64,000 bases of DNA, from the NCBI RefSeq assembly GCF_007655135.1, contig NC_045132.1:1860001-1924000 (forward strand). The letters run 5' to 3'. This DNA comes from Punica granatum (lineage: Eukaryota > Streptophyta > Magnoliopsida > Myrtales > Lythraceae). Each line of letters opens with the position of its first letter. Position 1 is the stretch's first letter. The notes beneath the pieces were generated by a model. That model worked only from the letters and a program-made list of their open reading frames with translations, made no database searches and had not been told where the DNA came from. Positions 46,452 to 57,136 of this stretch are shown in pieces. The translations under genes were made by a program, and so were the position numbers.

Positions 46452-47211
46452 TCAACCCCAGTTTTGTTGGAGGGTGTTGTTTGCAGAGCTTCCAGCATTA
46501 TCAACAACTATAGTCTGCTGGGAAACACTAGTAGGAGCTTCAGAGTTTCCAGTCTTCTTCAACTTTGCACCTACAGGTATTTCATGCATTGGTTTCCTAA
46601 ACCCTTTGTCAAGCTTTGAACATTCATGTCTGAAAGCATGACATTTTGCACATTCAGGGGGCAACCACGGTAGTTTGAAACCAATCTCCCAGACGAAATT
46701 ATCTTTTTTCAATCTGAGAGTCTCAAAAATTTCCTTGCATGCATCCACCTCTACGCCATACTTTAGCAAAATTGAAATATGGATATCATACCCTTTGTGC
46801 TTACCGAGAATCTGACATTCTTGCCCCGCAAATTTGTATACCATTGCAACCACATTCCCGAATGCAAGTGCCGTCCCCAGAAATACTCCAACCAAGCAAT
46901 TATACCCATGGCTTCATCCCAGCTCCTCAATTTCCTCGGGTGGACAGATGAGCACCTCCCCCGCTTCCACCACCTGCTTGAAGTATTCCAAATTCTGCTT
47001 GACATAGGAAAAAGCTGCTTCTTGTTCGGTCCCCATCAGTATTGCCTTGTCCAGTCGCTTTGGCAGTGCCCTGCTTCCTCTCCATGTTCTGACCTCTACC
47101 ATCGACCCTTGGAGCAGATAAGCGAGCTTTAGACAAGGATCTGCCACAATTAAAGACTACATTTGAGACTTTCACTGCATCGTTCTGAGCTATTGCAGTC
47201 GGAATTTTCAA
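46452..47211 (-). pseudogene. LINE ORF1-like remnant (DUF4283 / zinc-knuckle type)
   Basis: Broken frames encode LVGVFLGTALAFGNVVAMVY, KKDNFVWEIGFKLPWLPPEC and a knuckle-like CAKCHAFRHEC, followed by a low-complexity tail. The WLPPECAKC pattern is typical of the RNA-binding ORF1 protein of plant LINEs. The upstream half (RSLSKARLSAPRVDGRGQN) is in other frames. The knuckle spacing after His is abnormal, which fits decay. Confidence 0.6.
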
Positions 47212-47400
47212 CTTCTTTGGTAACGGAAGTCTGGTTTCCGGTGACCTGAGCCTTCCCCGAAGAGGAAGCCCTATCTGCTGACTGTCTTCATGATCACAAA
47301 CCAGCGGCTACTGTTCACAGAGGGACACGTGGCTACCGATAAGCAACAGCGCAGGTTAACATATTAACGTACACCAGAGAGCAAATCCGTACCACACGAT

Positions 47401-47840
47401 CAAAATGAAAATAGTTTTTCAAATCAGAAATAAATTTGAATTTTTTTATTATTTTTGAGCGCGTTATTGATTTTAGATCCATGGGTCAGCCACCCATTTG
47501 GGTGTGCTTGGACTTAAAAAAAATTAATTCAATTTCACTTATATTCAATTCAATAATATAATTATTATTTTTTTAAAAAAAAATTTACCTATTCAATTCA
47601 ATTTTTAATACTAAATTCTTTCAACTATTCATTATTTTTTCTACAATTCAACAACACAATCATTATTTTATCTTAACTATTCATTACTTTTTTACATTTT
47701 TCTCATAATTTAACAACACAATCATTACAAATCAATTAAAACAAAAACTCAACTTAACTTTAAAATTAAATACAAAATCTTTGGTCAATATGGAGAGGGG
47801 GAGTGTCTCCATAAAAAACCCAGTCCTACGTTCGAAGCTC
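47401..47840. other. AT-rich spacer, no gene
   Basis: A short phrase near TTCAATTCAA/ATTCATTATTTTTT(C/A)TACA and AACAACACAATCATTA recurs (about 47540-47730). No coding signal. Confidence 0.5.
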
Positions 47841-47843
47841 TAA

Positions 47844-50134
47844 GGCCACGTTTGGTTCGCTGGAATAGAATAGACAGGGAATAAAATAAAAATTCTGATG
47901 AATTTTTTTGGTTTGGTTGGAGGGAATAGCAAAACTGATAATTATAATTTTGATATTTGGTTGGATTGAATAAGGAATGGAAAGAATAGGAATAGGGTAA
48001 AAAGATAGAAATGTCATTCACGCTAAATTTAATGGGTTATATAAGATAAACAGACAATTTTAATGGCAATTTTTATAATTAATAAAAAAATAAACATTTT
48101 AAATAATTTAAAATTAAATAATTTTTAAAAATTAATTATTTTAATAATTTAATAAGCATAATTATCTAAAGACTTAACAAAAAACTTATCTTAATAAAAA
48201 CATGTTCTCTTACAATTAAAAATTATCATATATTATAATTTAATTACTAATTAAATAATTAACAATGAATAGAAATTTAATAAAAATATTTTCAATCATT
48301 AAATAAATTTTAAAAAATTAATTTTTTAATTACATTACTAAAAAGTGTGCTTACTAATAAAATTAATTATTTTAATAATTTAATAAGCATAATTATCCAT
48401 AGAATGTGATAAGAACAAAGATGAGGAATGTTACACTTTGCTTGACAATTGAAAAAAACAATTATGGAGGAAGATTCAACGAACGGCTTATGGGAGACAA
48501 GTAATGGAAGACATGAGTCATGAGGCCACATATTTTATCCCCTTAAGTTCATTTAGCATTTACAAGATGAGTAAGTTGCAATATGCATTACACAATACGC
48601 CCCAACTTGGGCAAGAGCCATTGACCAAGTTCATAAATACAGAACTGTCTGGTAGTGCTGCTCTGATATGTAAGAAGAGTAGTAACCCTATAACAACAAA
48701 TAATATTCTTGAAGAAAATGACTGGAAAAAAGTTGAGATATATATCTCCATTGTGAAAAATCTTCCTCCTTAGCAATCATGACATCTTCTACTAAAGCTG
48801 AGAATCTCCATAGAAATCCCTTATCTATGATTTCACACTTCAAAAGCCAAATATTTTGACTATCCATTCACCACTGTAATGACTTAAAAATAACAGTTAG
48901 AAACATCTTCACGCAGATCCCTTGGCGATGCAAAATAGTGTGTGTGGGACACACTCCCTCCTTCCTTTCTCCACTCCTTCCCTGTCTTTCTCATTGACTG
49001 CATTTTCCATCCAAAACAGGGCTTTTGACAATGTAATTGTTGCCCTGGTAAAATCTACCACTGAGCTTAAAAGACAGCATGAATTACCAGTAAATGTACC
49101 CAAAAGCTTACCAAAAGAGGACGAAGAATTGTGATCAAATGGGACAACGGAGCGTCGGATTTCGAAGATAGGAAGCAGAGCATGTTCTACTACTGCTGCT
49201 CCTGCTATTGCTGATGATGATGATTCCTGACAAAGAAGAAAACAGGGGAGGAGCCATTAGATTGCACGGGAGCTCCAAGCCTCCATCACTAGCTCTAGCT
49301 CTTCTCTCATTCATTAGAAACAAGGACCAAAAGCTCAATCAAGAAGACCATACCTTCAATTAAAACCTTGACTGTCCCAACCACCAAATCTTAATTCTAA
49401 TTTAGACCTTCAATGGAAGGAACTAGCTGAGGTCGACAAAATACCTAGGATGAAACTGAGGATGAAGCTGTCGACTTGGAGAGGGATGCTCGGAGGTCCT
49501 GTCTATAGGTCAGGAGCCAGGAACCAGGACGAGGACGGAAACAGCTTGGCTCGCAGAGGCTTCTCCTACAAAAATAAACATAAAAAATTACTCAAATGGG
49601 TGGAATAAACGAGAAGCAATCAACATTGAAAAAGCAAGTGAAGAAATCCCCGAAGATTTGAACCCTACCTTCTTCGGATCGAGGGAGGTCCGCGAGCTTC
49701 CGTCTCTCCTCCGACTTTCCTACTAGCAGTGGAGTGGCGGAGATCAACACCGCAACCTTTTTCCTCTACGAGACGAACGAATAGACAGCAAAATGCGAGG
49801 AATCGATGAGAAATTGCTTGGCTTGGCGCTCTGCCAGGGTTTCAAATGTTCTTCCGAAAGGGAAATGTCGACCTCTTAAGCATTTTTATGGGATGACATG
49901 CGATTGTAATTAGTGAAAGAAGACGAGGGTATTTTTATCCTTTCGCATCCATTTTCGGATTCGGAAATCCTAATCCGGACAGTGCTGGGGGCATCCCTAA
50001 TCTGCATATAAACCAGATAAATCAGTCATATCGGAATACTTATTCCGCAATTCAGTAAACCAAACGCCAGACAATCTATTACGTACGGAATAGCTATTCC
50101 ATTCCTTACCTAATCCCGCGGACCAAACAGGCCC
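47844..50134. mobile_element. Non-autonomous TIR element, PIF/Harbinger-like, with TAA target duplication
   Basis: The left end GGCCACGTTTGGTTCGCTGG (47844) is matched by the reverse complement of the right end (GGGCCTGTTTGGTCCGCGG, ending 50134). TAA lies immediately outside each end (47841-47843 and 50135-50137). A 3-bp TAA duplication and GGCC...GTTTGG ends fit the PIF/Harbinger group. The sub-termini repeat TTTGGTTGGA and GGAATAG-type words. No transposase is present. The inner part (about 48420-49860) is GC-richer and exon-like, so captured host sequence is possible. No complete gene was recognised within. Confidence 0.65.
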
Positions 50135-50564
50135 TAACAGATAGAAAAATGCCGGACCCCACATGATCCAACGGGCGAACTCTGACTCGATCAATTTCCT
50201 TCCCCCCTCTCTCTCCTGCCATTGTTGACATCTCAACAATTTCTCTCTCTTCTCTCCCTCGCTATATGTCTCTCTCCTTCAAATCTACCTGGACTGGACT
50301 AACCCCTCCCGTCTCTCTCTCTCTCTCTCTGTCTCTGTCTCTCTGTGTCTGTTCCAAAAATCTCCCGTTTTTAGATTCCTTTCTCTATGCGAATTGCAAT
50401 CCAATCCCAGTCCCAATCCCTCTTCCCCTTCCCCCCCAAATTTAGCTAACGGATTTTCAATCCCGCGTTAAACTTTCTCCCAACTTCCCCCGGTCTCTTT
50501 CTCTCTCTCTCTCTCTCTTGCCATCGAACAAGAAAACCCAAAACCCTCTATCCGACAGGTTCTC

Positions 50565-50850
50565 TTGATCCTTCCCAGGAATGCCCAGATTGGGATTTCG
50601 TTCCGTTCTGCAGAGGACTGCCGTTTAGGATTGATCGGAGATCGCGGGTCACCCGAAAGGACGGATCTTTTCGCTTCTCAGTGGCGGGACGGTCTGGTGC
50701 TTTTCGATTTTTGGTGGAAGGGGCGGAGGAGATCGGACTTGGGTCCCCCCGCCGCCGCTGCCGCCCTGTTCTTCAGATGCGAGAACGCCGCGTGGCGGGC
50801 AACGAACCGTTGTCGGGGCTTGAGCTCTTCCGCCGTCGCGTGATTGTACC
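50565..50850 (+). promoter_or_regulatory. Likely 5' leader of the proline-rich gene with upstream ORFs
   Basis: CT-rich tracts (about 50265-50345 and 50490-50520) and GC-rich sequence precede the main start. Two upstream ATGs are visible: 50581-50628 encodes 15 residues, and the ATG at 50777 opens a frame that ends at 50890, overlapping the main start out of frame. The cap site is unknown, so inclusion of both in the transcript is inference. Confidence 0.45.
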
Positions 50851-51315
50851 ATGGTGCCGGCGGCGGCGTCCTCACCTGCTTTCTCCCTGATCGCCGTCCT
50901 GGGTTCTCTCCTCACCATCTGCGCCGTCTTGGTCGAGTCCCAGAATGAGCCAACCGACCCGCGATCTCCCCCTCCTCCGCTGTTAAGCCCTCCACCGCCT
51001 CCGCCCCCTCCTCCCCCGCCTCCCCCTTCCCCACCCTTCTCGCCGCCTCCTCCCTCCCCTCCTCACTCGCCATCGCCGCCGCCTCCACAGCACCACCGAA
51101 GATCGCCTCCTCTGCCCCCTCCTCATCGCCGGCGGCACCATAGCCAAACCAGAGCCCCTCCACCGCCGCGCAAGCATGAGCTCAACACTGGGAAGAAGGT
51201 CGGGCTACTCTTCATAGGGATCGTCTCGATATTGCAGATCGTGGTGGTGGGGTTCTTGTTTTACAAGAGACGGCAGCTCCTCAGGGTCAAGGATGGGTTC
51301 CAGACGTGTTCATGA
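50851..51315 (+). CDS. Small proline-rich (hydroxyproline-rich glycoprotein-like) membrane protein, 154 residues
   Basis: A single exon. The N-terminus (residues 1-30, with hydrophobic FSLIAVLGSLLTICAVLV) is a signal peptide. Next comes an extensin-like region (about 40-107) with long proline runs and SPPPP motifs, then a basic His/Arg stretch. A conserved end follows: NTGKKVGLLFIGIVSILQIV with a transmembrane helix (about 114-134), then a short YKRRQLLRVKD tail. This layout fits the small plant proline-rich family whose members end in a TGKKxGLLFxG helix (Arabidopsis At1g23040-type, from memory). It is probably a wall- or plasma-membrane-associated glycoprotein of unknown role. The start has good context (ACCATGG) and is the one that gives a signal peptide. 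The gene lies just outside the TIR element that ends at 50134. Confidence 0.85.
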   Translation: MVPAAASSPAFSLIAVLGSLLTICAVLVESQNEPTDPRSPPPPLLSPPPPPPPPPPPPPSPPFSPPPPSPPHSPSPPPPQHHRRSPPLPPPHRRRHHSQTRAPPPPRKHELNTGKKVGLLFIGIVSILQIVVVGFLFYKRRQLLRVKDGFQTCS

Positions 51316-53795
51316 AAATGCCCCAATGAAAGCCATCGAATCGAATTCAATCGGGGTCAATGATGAGAAACGGTTCTCAGAGGGATGGATTCTTGATTGA
51401 TCGGCTAATTGGTTGATTCATAAATGGGAGCGAGTGGAAATCTCGGTTCGGAGCTTATTCAATCACACGAGCCTAATGAAGTTCGGTGTTCTCTTAGGGA
51501 TCAGGTGGTAAAAATTGTTATGAATTGCCACTTTCTTCTTGCCCCTGTTGTTTCATTCTCGGTTTATCGAGTTGTTCTTTGTCTCTAATCTTTTTTCCTT
51601 TCTTACATTTTCATCACTAACATATCTGTAAATTACTCTTGATCTATTGAAGGATCTCTTGTTAACTCGGAAATTCAGTCCTGAGTTATTAGTTTGCGAT
51701 ACTTCTTGTTATTGTCATTTGCACCAATCGAAAACTCTGACATAGTTGAGGAAATTAAACCATATTTGCTGAGACCATATGGATCATTGCTGTTTTATTG
51801 GAAAGCTGATAGATCGAAGCATGTTGAGGTATTTATGAATCAAGACCGTGTTCGGTTCGGTTGAAGAAGACCAGCATTTGGAGCAAAGTTTCTGGTGGGC
51901 AGATTTGCTTGTAAGTTTACCTTGTGGAAGTGATGATTCTTGAAAAGGTAGATTCGGAATCTTTTGAGTTGGTTCATCCTTTATTACGGTACAAGGTTCC
52001 CTGTTAGTTAGGATCTCAATATCAGCTTGCAGAAATAAGTGTTTTTACGGCAGAAAATTTGGCAGCTTTATCATTAATTATATCTTGCTCTCAAATCTGC
52101 GATTGCGACATTGATGTGTCTCGTACGAAGATGAGAACGAGTTAGAAGGTTGTTGCATTTGCTTCGGAGTGCTCGGTTTTCAATATGAGTGCATTCTTGT
52201 TCTGCAAATTGAGGTTTGAGAATGTATGTCAGTAAGCTTTAGGAATGCCTCCTCTGTTTCCTGGATGAAGGAATGTGAAATCAGCACTGATAACAGAAAG
52301 GAAATTCGGTTTTCTGTTAGGTAGGTTAAGCTCGATTCTTGGAAATCACGAGCCATTTTCTCTGTTTTGTTTCCCCTTTGCCGTGTCTATAGCAAGAAAC
52401 AATTCTACCTTCCGCACTTCTATAAAAAAGACCTTTTTTTTTTCATTCAAGAGGCAGTTTGTCGACTCGGTACAGTTTCCGTTTCCGGTGTATCATATAC
52501 TATTTGAAGTTATTTGCATCCGAGGCTCTGTAACAACATGGATAAGTATTTAAAGATGAATTACTTGGGGAGTGTGATTCGATCATATATGTGATTAGAT
52601 CTTATATGATCATAGTTTGATCAAGAGCATTTCAGAAGACAGCAGGAAGAACACAGTTACAGGCTGTTGGCTGCTGGCTTATTATATAGTTCAGCTCCTT
52701 TCTAACAAAAACCAACTCTTTTGACTAATTTCGCTCCATCTCTTTTGAGTATTCTAATGAAGAACATACAAATCATCAAATCACACCTATACAAGTAGGA
52801 CCAGCAGCCACAGGGACCGTGTGTGTCTGAGTGTCCCGGCCATCGTTTTCAGAAGAGAACAGCACAAGCTATGAGATTAACTTTTTATAATGTGATTCAC
52901 ATCATATTAAACTAGCAAACGAATTCTTCAAGGAATCGGGTGATACTCCGGACCCGATAGTCATTTCTCGGAGAAGGTGATCATTGGATTGGACGTTCAC
53001 ATTGAGACCGGAAGGAAACTGGTTTTGGCCGGCCATGTGACAGGTCGAGGGCCATCCCAGGGGTAGGGTATGGAAGATGGGTCAAAGGCACAAGCTGGTT
53101 AAATTCCCACTCTAGGAAAAACACGTTTTCCATATCGACAATTATTGAGAGTCATCAAAATCGACGCGTTGGATAAATTAGAATGCATGATGAAGGGAAA
53201 AAAAAGAATATATATATATATATATATATATCTTATGACTTTGACAAATGTAGTAAAAAAGAATCGCAAATTGTAGTGCAGTTAGTAAGAGCCTATTTGG
53301 ATTATGAGCAATGCTCAACTCTGCTCAATCCAATTTGCTACTCGACAAAGTGGGTTTGCGTTTTCAAAGTTGTGGGTCCCAGTAGCACAACGGTAGGTCA
53401 ACTTGCTCGAGAAACCATGCTTCTGAGCAAAAGACCGTTCGAAGGCATGCCAAACAAAGAAACGTGAAGCTCCTTCCTCCTTCCAAGCATCGGTAGGGTT
53501 CGAAACTTAAACCAAATTGGCTGCAGGAATCTCAAAGCGAGGGCGGAAACTCCCGATTAGTGAGTGGGTTTCGTCAATTTCATCGATTACTCACCTCCAT
53601 TCTGTCAATTTCGTCAATTTCACAGACTGTGCGTCCATGACGAGCAGTGGGCAAAGGAGCTGCGCTTCACAGTGAAAAGAGGATATTGTCAGCAGTTATT
53701 CGCGGAGAACTATGCTCTAGCACGCGATGTCAGATTTCCCGAATAATGCAAAATTGTAGGGCCCCCTCCAAGTGCTCTGTTCTCGGCTCAATTTG
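51316..53795. other. 3' flank of the proline-rich gene and intergenic DNA
   Basis: The first several hundred bases have 3'-UTR-like composition. From about 53290 to 53790 the sequence is GC-richer (CCTATTTGGATTATGAGCAA and onward), with only short unrelated frames. It could be the start of the PIF/Harbinger relic that resumes after the Gypsy insertion. A TA run lies at about 53211-53232. Confidence 0.4.
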
Positions 53796-54501
53796 TGATG
53801 CGAACCTCGACGAACCTGCCGCGAGACCCAACAACAATAGAATGAGATCAAACCCGGGATCGTCCAATAAAGGTTTCAAGGATAGTGAATATTGAACCGA
53901 TGACTATAAAGAGCCACAAACCAATATTATAAACGGAATATTGACCCGCTAGCTATAAAGAGCTAGAAACCAATATTATAAATGTCGGGAATCACAAGTT
54001 ATCACACTTGCAATATCTGCAAAGTTGCTGAGCAACAGTTCGGAGAAAATTTCTCTCACAAAGTTGAATGAAAACTGATCTATCTTTTCTAGGGAGGCCA
54101 CATGCCTATTTATAGAGAGATACTAGCTGATAACCTAAATGGGCTAATGGGCTTGGCTAAAATAAATCCTAAGAGTAATGAGCCCAAAATGAAATAGGCT
54201 CAAGTAATTGAAAAGCAATTGAATTCAGCCCTTTGAACTAGGATCATCTTCTAAATAGATTTCTAGGATATGAACGGTCGTGACTTCTTGTTCCATATGC
54301 AACCCGCCCACGAGCTCGACTTCTCCTCCGTGGACATGCAATAACAACCTTTGCATGGTTTATTTGATTCACTTGGCTCGTGCTCTTGTACTTGCTCTAG
54401 CTGGCACATGCTTATCACAAAGCTCGCCTTCATGCCCGACCCTATCATCCTGGGATTCTTCCTTAAGCCCGTGCGAAGGGTCCTCTAGCTGGATCATATC
54501 A
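53796..54501 (-). repeat. 3' LTR of the Gypsy element
   Basis: 706 bp. It contains the C-terminal codons of pol in the minus direction, but with premature stops (one at about 54370, where the other copy has an Arg codon). It also carries an internal near-duplicate of about 49 bases (AACCAATATTATAAA at about 53922 and 53971). Confidence 0.92.
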
Positions 54502-54516
54502 TTCCCCCTCTCTTCT
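54502..54516 (-). other. Polypurine tract of the Gypsy element
   Basis: On the minus strand AGAAGAGAGGGGGAA precedes TGATATGATCC, the first bases of the 3' LTR. The same bases are codons of pol (part of LEERGNDMI), so priming site and coding sequence overlap. Confidence 0.85.
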
Positions 54517-54744
54517 AAAGGATTCGTCCTCGAATCTATGACAACGGACTTGATTGGTGACTGTTCTGGGGGCATTTGCTCGAGAAAGACATTCTTGAAT
54601 TCATCACTTTTCTCGCCAATGGACCGCTTGATTTGAAGTTGCTTTTCATCCATTTGTTTAGGTGGAAGCGACAATAGCGTTGCGTTCTGACCATCGCTGT
54701 CCAGGAATTGAGAAGCACCATTCTCTTTGCTGTTGGATTGAAAC

Positions 54745-55017
54745 TTAGTTGTGGGTTTCTCTTTTTTTTGGCTTAAAGGCTATTTTCTCTTCCTTCTTCG
54801 TCGAGGAACCCCACTTCAATTTACAAGAGGATGAACCAGAAGTTTCGTCATAGCCATCTAGCAACTGTTCAATCCGCTTGTCTCGCCTTTCCAACCGATC
54901 GTAAATCTCATCAACCCACATATTCATGCGCTCAAATTGTTGCTGCATATCTCGGATCATCATGATGTAATCAATTCCTCCATTATTCTGATCATTTCCA
55001 CTGCTTTCTTGTGGCAT
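54745..55017 (-). pseudogene. Gypsy gag N-terminal fragment
   Basis: A 90-codon frame, MPQESSGNDQNNGGIDYIMM then QQQFERMNMWVDEIYDRLER and RRDKRIEQLL, is the start of a Ty3/gypsy Gag with a coiled-coil-like segment. It ends in a stop after KKRETHN with no zinc knuckle. The next downstream coding sequence is the end of pol (PPKQMDEKQLQIKRSIGEKS), so gag and pol ends were brought together by a deletion. Confidence 0.7.
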
Positions 55018-55914
55018 GATGAAATCTGCAAGTGAAACTTTAGAAAATAGAGATGGACCTCACAACCACTCGCTCACGTGTTTGCACTCAAATTAATGTT
55101 ACTCAACACTCGTGTTTCACTCAATTTTAGGCTTTTACCCTCAGATATACACACCCACTCTTGCCTTTTTTTCTCTCTAGATTTTCTCCTCCTCAAAGTT
55201 CCTAAGAAACTAAGCAATTCAATCGCAAGAGTAAAATCAATCGATTAGCCCAAAGCACTTATAATCATTGATTTCAAAAATTGAATCAAATTTAGCATCC
55301 AAACCTAAACGAGAAAGGAAATAACGTGATAGATGAAGTTAATGAAACAACTGAGATGTACAAGGAAGATTTGTGGGAATAAGGAAACAAGAGATTTATG
55401 AAAAGTATCGAAATGGAAGGAATGAAAGATTCTAAGAGACAAGAACGGAATATGATAAGAAAATATTCAATTAAAAGGAAACAATATTAGATTTCCCAAC
55501 TGCACCTTATATGCCAGTGGTTCATCAAAGTAAACAAGAATATATAATGGAAGGTAATTCAGAGGTAGTGGCAGATATGGAAGAAAATAACAGGAAACTT
55601 TTGGAATTCCCTACTTTACTTGATTAGCAGTGATATCTAAGGAAATTTCTTTCACTCCAAAAGTAAAGATTTCACAAACAATTGTTCTTTCCTTTCTTTC
55701 TTTTTTTCAACTTTATTTTCCTTTTTTTCCTCTATTTTTTTTGGACGAATTTTTTTTTTGGACCTCCAATAAGATAAACTGAAATTTTAGGGTTCTTTAG
55801 CACAGTTGGAATCAGCCAACAAAAATCACAACTTCTATAAACGATTTACGAACCCTAAGAGCAATGGATAACAAAAAACGAAATAAGATAGATGAAACCT
55901 GGATTGGAGCCAAA

Positions 55915-55926
55915 GCTCTGATACCA
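55915..55926 (-). other. Primer binding site of the Gypsy element
   Basis: The minus strand reads TGGTATCAGAGC three bases inside the 5' LTR. This is an exact match to the usual initiator-tRNA-Met-complementary site of plant LTR retrotransposons. Confidence 0.92.
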
Positions 55927-55929
55927 AAA

Positions 55930-56634
55930 TGATGCGAACCTCGACGAACTGCCGCGAGACCCAACAACAATAGAATGAGATCAAACCCGGGATCGTCCAA
56001 TGAAGATTTCAAGGATAGGGAATATTGACCTGATGACTATAAAGAGCCACAAACCAATATTATAAACGGAATATTGACCCGCTAGCTATAAAGAGCTAGA
56101 AACCAATATTATAAATGTTGGGAATCACAAGTTATCACACTTGCAATATTTGCAAAGTTGCTGAGCAACAACTCGGAGAAAATCTCTCTCACAAAGTTGA
56201 ATGAAAACTGATCTGTCTTTTCTAGGGAGACCACATGCCTATTTATAGAGAGATGTTAGCTGATAACTTAAATGGGCTAATGGACTTGGCTAAAATAAAT
56301 CCTAAGAGTAATGGGCACAAAATGAAATAGGCCCAAGTAATTGAAAAGCAACTAAATTCAGCCCTTTGAATTGGGATCATCTTCTAAATAGATTTCTAGG
56401 ATATGAACGGTCGTGGCTTCTTGTTCCACATGCAGCCCGCCCAAGAGCTCGACTTCTCCTCCATGGACATGCAATAACAACCTTTGCATGGTTTGTTGGA
56501 TTCGCTTGGCTCGTGCTCTTGTACTTGCTCTAGATGGCACATGCTTATCCCAAAGCTTGCCTTCATGCCCGACCCTGTCATCTTGGGATTCTTCCTCAAG
56601 CCCGTGCAAAGGGTCCTCTAGCTGGGTCATATCA
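55930..56634 (-). repeat. 5' LTR of the Gypsy element, carrying an open pol C-terminal frame
   Basis: 705 bp. A minus-strand frame at 56358-56630 stays open through TQLEDPLHGLEEESQDDRVG, STRARAKRIQQTMQRLL and a final DPNSKG. This is the C-terminal tail of a Gypsy polyprotein. In this 5' position it is separated from any pol start, so it is a passive copy retained because it is part of the LTR. Confidence 0.9.
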
Positions 56635-57136
56635 ATTTGCCCCTTTAAGAAGCGGTGAACGTGGATTTGGGAGAAGCATCCGCATTAGAGGTATGTTCCA
56701 TCGGCCTCTGTCTCCATTAGTGCTTCTCGTTTGAAGTTTTCCCTTTGTTTTTCTTCGTTGGCTGCTCATTGAAAGCTCAATTGATGCTGTGAGACGAATA
56801 TTGCAGCTATGCCCTGAAAGCCCATTGAAAGCTCAGTTTCCTTTTGTTTTTGTTACGAGTGTGATTGCTTTTGTTCTCTGGTGTTATACAACTTGCTAAA
56901 ACCGTTTGAGCTGTTTAGGGATTATTTTGTTGCAAAAAATAACAATGATTTTCCTTGTCTGAGAACCTATTGCTGCTCTTTTTTTTTCCAAACATAGTCT
57001 TATGGATTTAACCGAGACGGGAGTCGCTATTTGTTTGTTTCTGCATTGTCTTTCTGCTGCGAAGTTTTGTTTGTCTGTCATTCATTTTGTTTTGCCTGTT
57101 ATTTGTGGAAGTTTTGCTCCACCAAATGCATGCATC

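Larger units (their letters stand above)
44541..47400 (-). mobile_element. Degraded, internally deleted LINE (L1-type)
   Basis: Read on the minus strand the order is ORF1-like protein (about 47211-46452), ORF2 start with endonuclease motifs (46181 downward), then the C-terminal part of reverse transcriptase and a zf-RVT region (about 45870-44632). The 3' end is an A-run (poly-T at 44540-44550 on the plus strand) just after ATTAATGAAATGATGAAAC. Most of the endonuclease and the catalytic part of RT are missing, and several stops interrupt what remains. The 5' end (about 47400) is approximate. AATGAAAA near both ends may be a remnant target duplication. Confidence 0.8.
53796..56634 (-). mobile_element. 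Internally deleted Ty3/gypsy LTR retrotransposon, TSD ATTTG
   Basis: Two LTRs (53796-54501 and 55930-56634) with TGATG...ATATCA ends are flanked by the exact 5-bp repeat ATTTG (53791-53795 and 56635-56639). A primer binding site (55915-55926), a polypurine tract (54502-54516) and a short gag-like start (minus) are present. Protease, RT, RNase H and integrase are absent: the interior is only about 1.4 kb. The last part of pol remains and runs into the LTR. The LTRs differ at about 40 sites (my hand count), far more than in the Copia element. The copy is non-autonomous. Confidence 0.92.
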
